Part shown: positions 50,111 to 61,570 of the stretch, one piece after another
Layout of the letters: every line of letters starts with the position of its first letter
Numbering within the stretch: the stretch's first letter is position 1
Assembly (NCBI GenBank): GCA_905221605.1
Contig: CAJNDS010000282.1
Location: 48,501-112,500 of the forward strand
Direction: 5' to 3'
Source: Symbiodinium natans
Taxonomy: Eukaryota; Sar; Dinophyceae; Suessiales; Symbiodiniaceae
Length of the DNA stretch: 64,000 bases
Made by a program: the position numbers and the translations under genes
Notes under the pieces: model-generated
Told to the model about the DNA's origin: nothing
Seen by the model: only the letters and a program-made list of their open reading frames with translations
Databases searched by the model: none

Positions 50111-50460
50111 ACCCTAAACCCTAAACCCTAAAAACCTAAAACCCTAAAACCCTAAAACCCTAAACTCCCAAATGCCGAGCGAGTGGCACGTACTCATTCG
50201 GCGAAACGCTCTGGGAATCCATCTCCTGCAAAAACCCCCAAGGGGTTCAATGTTACATAGCAGATCCTTGGGCTCACATCGACTCCCTAGGGTTTAGGGT
50301 TTAGGGTTTAGGGTTTAGGGTTTAGGGTTCAGGGTTTAGGGTTTAGGGCTAGGGTTTAGGAACTTAGGCCCGAAGCATAAGTACATGAGCCCTTCGGGCA
50401 GACGACACCACCCATCTGCGGGCCTCAATTTGGTCCCCGGGGATGCTCTTTGAGGTGTAT
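49186..50460. repeat. Mosaic of telomere-like patches and islands
   Basis: Patches lie at 49283-49360, 49403-49460, 49670-49745, 49825-49905, 50078-50165 (with CCCTCAA variants) and 50287-50360. No gene. Confidence 0.82.
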
Positions 50461-50461
50461 A

Positions 50462-50626
50462 CTTGGAGGTTCACGGTACTTAGTAGCCAATAATTGCTGT
50501 TTTGGGTTGAGGGTTTAGGGTTTAGGGTTTAGGGTTTAGGGCTTAGGGATATAACTGTACTGAAGAAGGGCTTCTTGGGTTATAAGTACAGTTCTAATTG
50601 GTTAATAGGTACCATGAACCTCCAAG
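50462..50626. mobile_element. MITE-like inverted repeat, family A, copy 4, with a telomere-like core
   Basis: CTTGGAGGTTCACGGTACTT at the left and GTACCATGAACCTCCAAG at the right, flanked by ta. TTTAGGG repeats, G-strand orientation, lie at about 50503-50545 between the arms. Confidence 0.82.
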
Positions 50627-51750
50627 TAGGGTGTAGGGCGTAGGGGCTTCAGGCATTGTAAAGTTATAGGGCGTAGGGGTTTAAGGTATTGCATAGGAAA
50701 TAGGGTTTCGGGGTTTAAGGCAGTAGATAGAGTGTAGGGCTTCGGGCCTTCAAGCAGAAGAGAGAGTGTAGGGTTTCGGGTTTAAGGCCGCATATAGGGC
50801 TTAGGGTTCTAAGGCAGCAGATAGTCCTAAACCCTAAACCCTAAACCCTAAACTCAATAGGCGAAGCCGGATCACATTCAACCCCCGGAGTGTCGGAAAG
50901 CCCCAAAAGCAGATCAAGTTAAAGAGCCCTAAACATGAAACCCAAAACCTCTGAGCCAAAAACAGAGGAACTTCAAGGTCTAGGGTTTAGGGGTTTAGGG
51001 GTTTAGGGCTTTAGGAGTGTATGGGTTTAGGGGTTTAGGGGTTTAGGGGGTTGGGGGTTTAGGGTCCCACCAACTCCTACCCAGCTAAATCCTACAACCC
51101 CTTCGCTTGCCTCAAAGAGCTGTAGCGCCAGGTCAATGCGACCCTGCCTGGTGTGGTTAGCGTTCAGTGCTTAGGGATGAGGGTTGCCCTGAATAAACCC
51201 TAAGCCCTAAACCCTAACACTAAACCTTAACCATAATAAACCCTAAACCCTAAACCCTAAACCCTAAACCCTAAATCTCGTTTTGGGAGTTCCAAGCTGA
51301 TGGGCCACCCAAAGGCCTGCTTAGGGGCTTCAGACTTCAGGGCTTTTAGGGTTTAGGGTTTAGGGTTTGGGGTTTAGGGTTTAGGGTTTGGGGTTTAGGG
51401 TTTAGGGTTTAGGGTGTAGGGTTTAGAGTTTAGGGTGTAGGGTTGGGGTTTAGGGCAGGGCTGAGGGTTGAGGGCTTGGGTCGTATGGATTCCTAAACCC
51501 CTCAACCCCCTAAACCCCTCACACCCTAAACCCCAATTAATTAGGGGGGAAATACCCTTGGGTGAGGGATCCTGGGGTTCCCAGGAAGAAGAGCACTAAG
51601 TTTAGGGTTTCGGGTTTGGAGGGGATGGGGGGGGAACTCATGCTGATGATTGTGGGTGGTATGGTCTAGTAGTGCTATCTCCGAAAGAGCAACGATAGTG
51701 CCAAGCGTCACGGGTTTCCCGCCTACCCCCCTCTAGACTACCCTCCCCTC
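50627..51750. repeat. Degenerate repeats and telomere-like patches
   Basis: At 50627-50825 a block of the type gtagggtttcgggtttaagg with cagatag recurs about five times at 45-65-bp spacing. G-strand and 8-bp TTTAGGGG patches lie at 50980-51065, C-strand patches at 51190-51272, and G-strand patches at 51346-51460. Unique sequence follows. No gene. Confidence 0.75.
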
Positions 51751-51892
51751 TAGGTTCCCCCCGTTTCAAGATCCCTAATTCGGCAGAATTATGCCTACAT
51801 ACCTTAATTATGGGGGGAACCTAGGGGGGGTAGAATTAAGGCTATGTAGGTATAACTGTGCCAAATTATAGTTATTTAAGGGGGGGAACCTA
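51751..51892. mobile_element. MITE-like inverted repeat, family E
   Basis: TAGGTTCCCCCC at 51751 is matched by GGGGGGAACCTA at 51812-51823 and again at 51881-51892. Inner arms (agaattatgcctacatacct and its near-complement) support the larger hairpin. One copy seen. Confidence 0.68.
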
Positions 51893-53610
51893 GGAGCGGA
51901 AGGGTGGTATAAAGGGAGGGGTAGTAGGAGAACCCATGAAATTTGCAGCAAGGTTTTGGGTTGGGACTGCGGCTTTGGGAAGCTGTGCGAAGGCTTATGG
52001 GCCCAAGACTTCGGAACCCCTATAAGCAAAAAAAACCCTGAGCCCTTAAACCCTAAACCCTAAACCCTACTTAAACCCTAAACCCTAAACCTTAAACTCT
52101 AAACTCTAAACTCCAAACCCTAAACCCTAAACCCTAAACCCTAAACCCTAAACCCTAAACCCTAAACCCTAAACCCACAGCACACCAGAGACAAGAGGAG
52201 AGGCCTCTCCAAAGCCAACATCTCGACCTGGATTCAAGGTGGTTGACCTCCTGAAGCTCTATAATTCCAGGGCCCTAAACTTCTCAAGTAGGGTTTAGGG
52301 TTTGGGGTTGGGGTTTGGGGTTTTGGGGTATCCCCTCACGACACCAACCCAAAGCTCAACAAACCCGGAGGCATAAACCAGAAAAAGCCTGCGCCAGGAC
52401 CCCTGAAGGGGTTTAGGGCTAAGGGTTCAGGGTTTTGGTCTTAGGGCCCCACTCGCTAAACATAAGAACCCGGATTCGGATGCAGCACAGTTTCACTAAG
52501 ATGGCCCTTAAAACCCTCTGAAAAATATTCCTGAATATGACCCTCTTAAACCCAATAATGGTAAATATAAAATGTCCCAAGGGCCTACCTAGTTCATGTT
52601 CGAACATATCCTGGTTTGTTGGCCGTCCTTCTGGGCTTTGCCCGACCCAGGGCCTTTTTGATCCACGGTCCCATCTTCGGTACAAACTGAATCCAGGAAG
52701 CACATGCTGTTGAAAACCCTAAAAACCCAGCACCCCAAACCCTCAACTCGAAACCCTAAACTCCAAACCTCAAACCCCAGACCCCAGACCTATAAACCCT
52801 AAAAGCACTAAGCCACAAAGCCCGCAAGCAGATCCCCAGCTCAAAGCCACTGGCACCTCCCCCCACCCCCGCCCTGTCCCCCCCCCTCCCCCATCCCTGG
52901 GGCGCCGGGCCGAGTAGTGAAACGCATCCGGCGCCGCCCCTGTGGTTCAATGGTTTAGGGCTTAGGGTTCAGGGTTTAAGGGCTGCAAGTAGGGTCTCTC
53001 AGGGTTTTCTTCAATGCTTTAGGGTTCAGGCTTTCGGGGCTGCAAGTAGGGTCTTTGAGGGTTTTCATGTTTCGAAGGTATTTAGGGTTTAGGGTTTAGG
53101 GTTTAGAGGGGGAGAGGGATTGGAGTATTGAAAGGGCTTCGAGGCTTTAGGGCCGTGGGGGCTTAAGGCTCTTCTGGGGGCTTTAGCCTTAAGGCTTCGT
53201 GTTTAGGGTTTAGGGTTTAGGGTTGAGGGTTTAGGGTTTAGGGCGGCCTTGGAAGTTGCCATTGTGGCGTCCCAAAAAGAACTATGACTAGGGTCTGGGC
53301 TTGCCCTGACTTCTCTGAAAGGACCCAAGCTGCAAAAATCCTACAAAACCCTGAACCCAAAACCCTAAGCCCTAAACCCTAAACCCGAAACTGTAAGCTC
53401 CAACACCCTGAAACTTAAAACAAACTTCTGCCTCTTCAAGCGTTGTTAAATATGATCCTCTTTTTTGACACCCAGAAAGGGAGACACAAGAACTCCAACG
53501 CCCTGCCTAACTAAAACCCTAAAACCCTAACACCCTACGACCCTACAACCCGAAACTCTGAAAGCCTTTAACCCTATATCCCTAACAACCCGAATATCCC
53601 AAAATCTAAG
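51893..53610. repeat. Mosaic of telomere-like patches and islands
   Basis: C-strand arrays lie at 52050-52175, degenerate patches at 52290-52330 and 52730-52800, and G-strand patches at 52950-53108 and 53200-53245. A CCCC-rich/GC-rich island lies at 52840-52945. Frames of 60-94 codons on the minus strand have no motif. Confidence 0.75.
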
Positions 53611-53688
53611 GGTAGTTACATGGTCCCTGTGGGCCCATACTTCAGAACCCCCTCAAGAAGGTAAGGGACGATATCCAGGGACCATGCA
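53611..53688. mobile_element. MITE-like inverted repeat, family D, copy 2
   Basis: Left GGTAGTTACATGGTCCCTG, right CAGGGACCATG. Related in reverse orientation to 35650-35787. Confidence 0.6.
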
Positions 53689-53985
53689 TCCCCAAACCCT
53701 AAACCCTAAACCCTAAACCCTAAAACCTAAACCCCAAACCCCAAACGACCTGAATCCTAGGAGCCCGCCGAATTGCCTGTGTCCCGGCGCTGCCGTGAGA
53801 GCTGCAGTCTCAAGAAGTCGAGGATTTGTAGGGTTTAGGGTTTAGGGATTTGGACTTTGGGCTTTGGGGTTGGGATGTTCACCCTTATGCTTAGAATAGG
53901 GTACAATAGTGGTTCCTTTTAAGGACAGGGCTTTGGGGCTTGAAGTTTTGAGGTTTAAAAACTTTCAACGCTGAGAGGTTTAGGT

Positions 53986-54131
53986 TTGGGATGTTCCCCC
54001 TTATACTAGCAGTCCTTCATGGGGATTATCATAGGGGCTGAGCCCTAAACCCTAAACCCCAAACCCCAAACCCTAAACCCTAAACCCAAAAATCCCTATT
54101 AGGGACTGTTAGAATGAGGGGAACATCCCAA
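53986..54131. mobile_element. MITE-like inverted repeat, family F, with a telomere-like core
   Basis: Left arm TTGGGATGTTCCCCCTTATA, right arm AGAATGAGGGGAACATCCCAA; agcagtcc pairs with ggactgtt. CCCTAAA/CCCCAAA repeats fill the centre (54042-54089). A related left arm without a partner lies at about 53871-53915. Confidence 0.72.
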
Positions 54132-54790
54132 GGCTTTAGGGTCTTGAGTTTGGGGTTTACAGCTTTCGGGTCTCAGGGTTCTCGGGGTCTTACGTCGGAT
54201 TTGGCGCCTAAGGATGCAGGGTTTGGGGTTTAGGATGGGTTTTGGGTTTAGGGTTTAGGGTTTAGTGTTTGGAGCTGGAGCGGGCTAATGTTACAAGAAT
54301 GGGGAGCATTGGGTTTAGACTACAGCTTCCGCAGTACAGGCTGCATCGTCAAGTTTTGATCATGGAAAGGGCAAGAGCTGTTGATACACAAAGTGCTGGG
54401 GTCTTATGGGGATTTGGGGGTGTAGAGTTTCGGGTGTTTTTTGGCGCCTTGGGTTGAGATTCAGGAGTTGAGGAGTTGATTGGCTGAGGGTCCCCCCCCC
54501 GCCCCCACGCCCCTGCCCCACTCTGCCCCCTTGGCAGCTGAGATTGAGACGCCAGGTCCCACTGGCCTGCCTGAGATACAGGGTGCAGTCGAGGGCGCCG
54601 TCGAGGGCAGAGGTTTTTGGGGTTCCTAGGCCGCCCAAAAAGTCCCCTAAACCCGAAACCCCAAAGTTGTGCAGGGGACGCAGGGGCATAGCAGATTCGA
54701 GTAGAAGCCCTAAAAATGCGAGGTCTTGAGCCCTAAATCCCTACAACCCCAAGAGTCCAGACCCCCGAGGCTGAACCTCAACTCCGTGAA
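54132..54790. other. Island with small G-strand patches, no recognised gene
   Basis: A TTTAGGG patch lies at 54244-54268. The remaining sequence has frames of 60-109 codons without motifs. Confidence 0.5.
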
Positions 54791-54960
54791 GGTTTAGGGT
54801 TTAGGGTTTAGGGTTTAGGGTTTAGGGTTTAGGGTTTAGGGTTTAGGGTTTAGGGTTTAGGGTTTAGGGTTTAAAGTTTAGGGTTTAGGGTTTAGGGTGT
54901 AGGTTTAGGGTTCAGGGTTCAGGGTTCAGGGTTCAGGGTTTAGGGTTTAGGGTTTAGGGC
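54791..54960 (-). repeat. Telomere-like array, G-rich strand
   Basis: About 11 TTTAGGG units, then TTCAGGG variants (54907-54935), then canonical units. Confidence 0.95.
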
Positions 54961-56251
54961 TTGGGCTTAGGAGCTTCGAGTTTAGGGTGTAATTGGGGTT
55001 TGGGGCATCTGAAACAGCAAATCGTGGCGAGGCCTTGAGGGAGGCCGCGCGGGCTGTGCCCAACATCCTCGCTGTCGAAGAGGGAGGGGGGGAGATGGGG
55101 AGAGGGGGAGAGGGGGAGACAGGCAGGGGAGAGGGCGGGGCAGATGGGAGTCTTTGGGGGCTTCGTCTTACAACAGTAGTATAGCGATTATTACGTACAC
55201 GTACGGGAATAGCAGACCCGTTGTCTGCAACAGCAGGGCGTGGAGAAGAGAGACAATCATGCTCAAAGGGTCCGAATACCCTACCAACCCTAAGGGTCCG
55301 TACAGAAATACTTGGGCTTTAATTTTCCCCCTATTCAGGCACTTTTGCGGCCCAACATGGACCTTTAGGGCAACCTTTGAGGTGCTTTCGGTGTTGTGAC
55401 GCATTCTTGTTCCGACCTGCCACTTGCCTTCTCGTTTCAAAGACCCGTAAGCCTAAGCCCAAAGCCTTTGAGGCAGATCCTTGGGCTGCAACGGGCTTGG
55501 GTCTTTAGGGTTTAGGGTTTAGGGTTTAGGGCTTAGGGCTTAGGGTTTAGGGTGTAGGGTTTAGGGCTTAGGGTTATCAAGGAAGGTGGCTTTGGAGATG
55601 CTGAACATGCACAGGTAAGTATTAGGTATCCCCAAACCCTCAACCCTAGACCCTGCCCCAAAAGGATCTACAGCCAGGTGAAGGGCCATTGGGGGGGGGG
55701 GGGGGTGTAAGCACCTTGAACCTTTCTGGTCTAAGGAAGTAGGAACCCTCTCGATCCCTTGAAAGGGTTTCGGGTTGGATTTCGGGTGTAGGGTTTAGGG
55801 TATAGGGTTAAGGCTTAGGGAGCAGTGTATGTGGCGCCCTCTCGCTGAAATATGTCCTTGCGTCCAGCTGCTGGACCACCCCGTGCCGGATGATCTGGCA
55901 GCTGCTTGTGACGAATACAGAGGGTTTCCGAAAATAGGGGTACCCTTTTTCGGCTGCCGGTTCAAAACAAAAAGGGTCAACAAAAATCACAGCCGAGGGT
56001 TTATGTAGGGTTTAGGGTTTAGGGTCTAGGGCTAAGGGCCAAGGGCTTAGGGCTTAGGGTAAAGGTTTAGGGTTTAGGGTTTAGGGTTTAGGGTTTAGGG
56101 TTTAGGGTTTAGGGTTTAGGGTTTAGGGTCTAGGGTCTAGGGTTGAGGGTTGAGGGTTTAGGGCCTAGGGTTTCGGGTTTATTTTTGTTTTATCCTTTTT
56201 CCCGAAAGCATCGCGAAGGGTTCTTCCGTGCGGAGCCCTCTGACCCAACCA
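54961..56251. other. GC-rich island, GGGGA-rich simple repeat, telomere-like patches and a G run
   Basis: (GGGGA)-like repeat lies at 55080-55145. Unique DNA at 55150-55490 holds a 90-codon minus frame without motifs. G-strand patches lie at 55505-55575, 55783-55815, 56008-56030 and 56065-56175. A run of about 15 G lies at about 55691-55706. No gene supported. Confidence 0.65.
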
Positions 56252-56614
56252 CATAGAGTGAAGTGCAGAGAGTGAAGTGCATAGAGCGAAGTGCATAGAG
56301 CGAAGGGCATAGAGTGAAGCGCATAGAGTGAAGTGCATGGAGTGAAGAGCATAGAGTGAAGCGCATAGAGTGAAGTGCATAGAGTGAATTGCATAGAGTG
56401 AAGTGCATAGAGTGAAGTGCATAGAGTCAAGTGCATAGAGTGAAGTGCATAGAGTCAAGCGCATAGAGTCAAGTGCATAGAGTCAAGTGCATAGAGTGAA
56501 GTGCATAGAGTGAAGTACATAGAGTGAAGTGCATAGAGTGAATTGCATAGAGTGAATTGCATAGAGTGAAGTGCATAGAGTGAAGTGCATAGAGTGAATT
56601 GCATAGAGTGAAGT
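56252..56614. repeat. Minisatellite 1: 14-bp unit GCATAGAGTGAAGT, about 25 copies
   Basis: Near-perfect 14-mers with GAATT and GTCAAG variants. Because 14 is not a multiple of 3 but lacks stops, all three minus frames are open (His-Ser-Met-Leu-Tyr-type repeats); not a gene. Confidence 0.97.
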
Positions 56615-56750
56615 AGAAGTTAATAGAAATTACGAGATTTACGTAGAATATCGTAGACCTTCGTACCCAGTCCTAGATTTCTAAATTAAAACTAAATTAA
56701 AATTACTCTTTCTAAGGCGGCGGGCTGGGTTGACATCGCCAATCGGGATT

Positions 56751-57240
56751 GCAACCCTCTGCGGGTTTCGGCGTGGTCGCGGTGCTAAAACCATCGTTTT
56801 TTTACGTTTCTTGATTTGCGCGGACAACCCTCTGCGGGTTTCGGCGTGGTCGCGGTGCTAGAACCGTCGTTTTTTTACGTTTCTTTGTGTCCACGGACAA
56901 CCCTCTGCGGGTTTCACCGTGGTCGCGGTGCTAAAACCGTCGTTTTTTTACGTTTCTTTGTGTCCGCGGACAACCCTCTGCGGGTGATCGCCGGGTCGCG
57001 GTGCTAAAACCGTCGTTTTTGGTACTTTTTTTCGTGGCCGCAGACAACCCTCTGCGGGTTTCGGCGTTGGCACGGTGCCAAAACCGTGGTGTTTTTGCGT
57101 TTTTTGACATACAAACGTAACCTCTCTGCGGCTTTCGGTGTTGGCGCGGTGCCGAAACCCTCGTGTTTTTGCGTTTCTTGACATGCAAACGTAACCCCTC
57201 TGCGGGTTTTCACGTGGTCGCGGTGCTAAAACCGTAGTGT
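56751..57240. repeat. Minisatellite 2: about 73-bp unit, about seven copies
   Basis: Each unit has caaccctctgcgggtttcgg, a gtggtcgcggtgctaaaacc block and a T-rich acgtttcttt block. Starts lie near 56752, 56825, 56898, 56971, 57045, 57118 and 57190. Confidence 0.93.
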
Positions 57241-57254
57241 TTTTGCGTTTTTTG

Positions 57255-57735
57255 CGTTTGTTTTTCGACTTGTGTAGTACAGACGTAGTGCGCCGGGGAC
57301 TTCCGTGGCTGGAAAATCGAGTTTTGTAGTACAAACGTAGTACGCAGGGGACGCCCGGAGCTTCCGTGGCTGGAAAGTCGACTTTTGTAGTACAAACGTA
57401 GTACGCCGCGGACACGCGGAGCTTCCGTAGCTGGAAAGTCGACTTTTGTAGTACAGACGTATAGTACGCCGGGGACGCCCGGAGCTTCCGTGGCTGGAAA
57501 GTCGACTTTTGTAGTACAAACGTAGTATGCCGCGCACACGCGGAGCTTCCGTAGCTGGAAAGTCGACTTTTGTAGCACAGACGTATAGTACGCCGGGGAC
57601 GCCCGGAGCTTCCGTGGCTGGAAAGTCGACTTTTGTAGCACTCACGTAGTACGCCGCGCACACGCGGAGCTTCCGTGGCTGGAAAGTCGACTTTTTGTAG
57701 CACAGACGTATAGTACGCCGCGGACGCCCTGGGCG
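57255..57735. repeat. Minisatellite 3: about 61-66-bp unit, about seven copies
   Basis: Each unit has gtagtacaaacgtagtacgc, a ggacgcccggagcttccgtg block and gctggaaagtcgactttt. Small indels (acgtatagtacg) alternate between units. Confidence 0.93.
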
Positions 57736-58135
57736 TCTGAAAACACCGCAAATAGCATGGTAACGGACATCTGGCCGCCTGAAAACACCGCAAATAGCAT
57801 GGTAACGGACATCTGGGCGCTTGAAAACACCGCAAATAGCATGGTAACGGACATCTAGGCGCTTGAAAACGCCGCAAATAGCATGGTAACGGACATCTGG
57901 GCGCATGAAAACGCCGCAAATAGCATGATAACGGACATCTGGGCGCTTGAAAACACTGCAAATAGCATGGTAACGGACATCTGGGCGCTTGAAAACACCG
58001 CAACTAGCATGGTAACGGACATCTGGGCGCTTGAAAACACTGCAAATAGCATGGTAACGGACATCTGGGCGCTTGAAAACACCGCAAATAGCATGGAAGC
58101 GGAATTCCGGACGTACTTGAAAACCTCGCAAATAG
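57736..58135. repeat. Minisatellite 4: 42-bp unit, about nine copies
   Basis: The unit is gaaaacaccgcaaatagcat followed by ggtaacggacatctgggcgctt, highly conserved. The period is a multiple of three, so frames on both strands stay open across the array. Confidence 0.95.
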
Positions 58136-58640
58136 CATTCCCGCCGCGGACACCCGGAGCTTGCATGTCGAAACCATCGCAAATAAACCATCGCAAATAT
58201 CGCGGGACTCGAATTCCTCGAAACCCTTGCAAATGTCGTGGGACTCGAATTCCGGGGCCTCGAAAACCTCGCAAATATTGGGACTCGAATTCCTCGAAAC
58301 CCTTGCAAATGTCGTGGGACTCGAATTCCGGGGCCTCGAAAACCTCGCAAATATCGTGGTTCCAAAACCATCGCAAATACCCTGGTCCCCGAATTCGCTG
58401 GTTCCAAAACCATCGCAAATACCATGGTCCCCGAATTCGCTGTTTCCAAAAGCATCGCAAATACCATGGTCCCCGAAATCGCTGTTTCCAAAACCATCGC
58501 AAAAACCATGGTCCCCGAATTCGCTGGTTCCAAACACCATCGCGAAAACCATGGTCCCCGAATTCGCTGGTTCAAAAAGCATCGCAAGTATACCATGGTC
58601 CCCGAATTCGCTGGTTCCAAAACCATCGCAAATCAGACAA
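58136..58640. repeat. Minisatellite 5: about 42-55-bp degenerate units
   Basis: Units combine cctcgcaaatatcgtgggac or ccatcgcaaataccatggtc with a ccccgaattcgctggttc block. The CGCAAAT core is shared with minisatellite 4, suggesting common origin. Confidence 0.88.
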
Positions 58641-60829
58641 GTGCAGTGTACAAGTGACTATGCAACCATGTAAGTGCATACATTTGTCCAAGTGCATACA
58701 CTTCGGCTGCAAAGAGTCAACTGCATGGAGTCAACGCACGGCAAATCGATGCTTTCGGGCCATCCCTCTCTAGTTTTTTATTTTCTTTTTGGTACTTTTG
58801 TTTTTTGATCCCTATCACACCCTTTTTGGGGCTCCCTTTCAGGGGATTCTAACTACATGTGGTATAAAAATGGGTACCCCTATTTTGGGAAATGCCTATG
58901 TAGAGTTTTATGGTCTAAAGTATCGGGTGGGTTGTTGAGCTTTAGGAGGTTTGGGGTTTAGGGTTCATCTCCCTCAGGTGCATGGTGCTATCCCCCTAAG
59001 CCACTCCCTAAACCTCTAGAAGCCTCCTAAACCCCTTGAACCTTGAACCTTGAACCTCGCAAACCTCGCAAGCCTTCAAGCCCCTCAGCCGCGCCTCAAG
59101 CCCTAAACCCTAAACTCCCCTAAAGATGCACAACGACTCTAGAGACCCCAGCCCCAGGCACCATGTCACAGGAGGAGTTTGGGGTTTTCGTGGTTCAGAC
59201 AACCAAAAAAAATGTATGGGACTTCGTCAAGAGAACCTGAAGCTTCCATGATCGGCTATAATGCATATATATATATATATATTTATTTATTTATTTGCTA
59301 CCCCCCCCCCCCCCTCCAAAACCTACCGTTTTCTAATTTTCTACACTTGCGTGACACCAAAACGCTTCAAAATTGAGACCGGCTTCCTAAATCCTTTAAC
59401 CTTATTCGCACAATTTTCTATTGCATAAACCCCTATTTCCGAAAAAACGAAGCCTGTTCCCAAAATCCTGCTCGCTAAGTCCGAAAGCACGGGATCCCTA
59501 CATCGTATTCCCTGAATCATATTCCCTCAGTCCCTAAATCTGGTGCGGGCGGGGGGGGGGCGGTGGGTCACTAAATGGCTCACTAAATCTTCTCGCTAAA
59601 TCCTAAAGAGCGGGGTCCCTAAATCATATTCCCATGATTTTACTCCCTAAGTCTTTTCCCAAAGCCCTAAAGAGGGAAGTCTTGAAATTCTGAAGAGGAG
59701 AGCCGCTGAATTCAAAGAAACATTTTTCGTCGAAAATCCGGCTGTGAGACTGCTTTCCATTACGGGGGTTTCCGTATGGGGAAATACCGCCACATTGAAA
59801 GAATTGTTTCCGGGGGTGTTCAAAACTCTGTCTGCAGGCTTCGTTTTTGATTTCTGAGCTGCAGTCTGGATCGTCGAAACTACAATATATTCCTAATGTG
59901 CTTAATAGAGAATGCATGCGTTGCCATGGTCTCATTATTGCAGTGCCCTGCCTTTCTTACTTATTGCGGTGGGGGGGGGGTCCCACCAATTAAACAGATG
60001 CTCGGATAAAATCTTATCGGGATCCCTAGATCTGGTTCCCTGAAATTAACTCCCTAAGGCCGCCTAAAGGTGGGCGGGGGGGGGTTTAAATCCTACAGCG
60101 GAGATCCCCTAAATCCTAAACAGCATTCCTTTAGCTTTACTCTCTAAATCCTATTATATAAAGAACCTTGCTCAGTTGATCTTATCGCTAAAGTCAACAA
60201 AGAAGGATCCCTCAATCTTATTCTCCTAATTTTACTCCCTAAATCCTATTGGGGAAGGGGGGGTGGGAGGGAGTCACGAAATCCTAAAGAGGGAACCTTA
60301 AATAGCCTCAAATCCCCAAAAATGAGACCCCTCCCCCCCCTAACTCATACACGCTAAAGCCTTAGTGATAAAATTTGCGCTCCCTTAGAAAATAGGATTT
60401 GGGGACTAAGCTTTGGGATGCTCCCCACTTCAGCGCCTATTCCCTAAATCCTGTTAGCCAAGTCCTAAAGATAATGATGAAATATGTCCGGTTCAAACTT
60501 GAATCGGCCGATTCAGTTTTGAATCGGCCCTCAAACTAAAGATTGAAGTCATCGTAATGTTGCAATACTCACATTCATATTCATACTGTGTATTGGCTTT
60601 ATATGTATGAGTTGGCATGTAATCTGTGTACTCAATCTCCAACACAACAAATTTGCTTATAAGGACTTAGTTTGCTTCTAAATAAAAGGGGAGAGGGTGC
60701 CAGGGGTCGGTCTTCCAAAATAAGCAGGACCAAAAAACACTCCCCACCACCCCCCCACTCCCCTCCACTTCACTCCGCTGCGCGTTCTGGGTTTGTTTAA
60801 GGGTGTTGTCAGGGCTTATTCTCCAAAAC
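58641..60829. other. Unique DNA with scattered CCCTAAATC-type degenerate repeats, no recognised gene
   Basis: A C run lies at about 59299-59314 and several short G runs at 59549-59561, 59969-59980 and 60074-60084. From about 59340 to 60440 phrases such as actccctaaatcctattcc recur irregularly. A 103-codon minus frame (59624-59935) has several Cys and Phe residues but no motif I know. It is listed as unsupported. Confidence 0.55.
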
Positions 60830-61410
60830 CCTATCGGTCCAGGGTTTAGGGTGTTAACGTAGGGTTAAGCAATTAAACCTCAACCCTGGACCTTTAAACA
60901 CCCTATAGGGTTAAGGTTTAAAGGTTTAGGATTAAGTTTAGACATGTAAACCTTGACCTACAATTCAACGGAAACGCGAAACCTTTAACCCTTGCAGGGT
61001 TAAGGTTTAAAGGTATAGGGTTTAAGATATAGGCACTCTAAACCCCTATCGATCCAGGGTTTAGGGTTTTAAAGAAAAGCCCCGAAACCCTTAGAATGAA
61101 ACAAATAATTAAGCCTAATTCTTTAACCTTTAAACCCTGTAGGGTTAAGATTTAAAGGTTTAGGGTTTAAGATATAGGCATTTAAACCTTGACCTGCCAG
61201 TACACCGAAACCCTTAAACTTTATGGGTTAATTCAAGGTCTAGGGTTTAAGATATTGGTAGTTAACCCTTGACGTGCAATTAAACCGAAACCTGCAGCCT
61301 GGAAACTTTATAGGGTTAAGGTTTAAAGGTTTAGGGCTTAAGATAAATGATTTTCAACCTAAGCCTGCAATTAAACTGAAACACATAACCTTCAAACCTT
61401 ATATGAGGAG
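60830..61410. repeat. Degenerate higher-order repeat, about 100-120-bp unit, about five copies
   Basis: Each unit contains tagggttaaggtttaaaggt, a tttagggtttaagatatagg block, a taaaccttgacctgcaatta block and an aaccgaaaccctta block. The ends of units are telomere-like, suggesting that it grew out of such sequence. Confidence 0.75.
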
Positions 61411-61570
61411 TACGCGTATGCTATGGCTGGAAACTGCGCGTTTATAGCCCAAGCTGCGCGTCGAAATTGAGTCGATTCAACGCATACATACTGGAACCAC
61501 TTTCAGTGGCGTAATATACAATACCATGGCCTAGAGTTGCGGAATATATTTTTTAACCATAAGAAAAAAT
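61411..61570. other. Short unique spacer
   Basis: No repeat or gene is seen. Confidence 0.5.

Noticed and set aside
57736..58135. CRISPR-like array (regular 42-bp units)
   Set aside because: Units are head-to-tail and conserved throughout without variable spacers, and the genome is eukaryotic.
56948..58626. Long minus-strand open frames of 351 and 466 codons with Cys/Pro-rich repeats
   Set aside because: They lie wholly in minisatellites; neighbouring frames on both strands are also open. Repeat periods explain them without coding selection.
59624..59935. 103-codon minus frame with several Cys and Phe residues as a small gene
   Set aside because: No recognised motif, no start context, and the surrounding DNA consists of degenerate repeats; coding cannot be supported.
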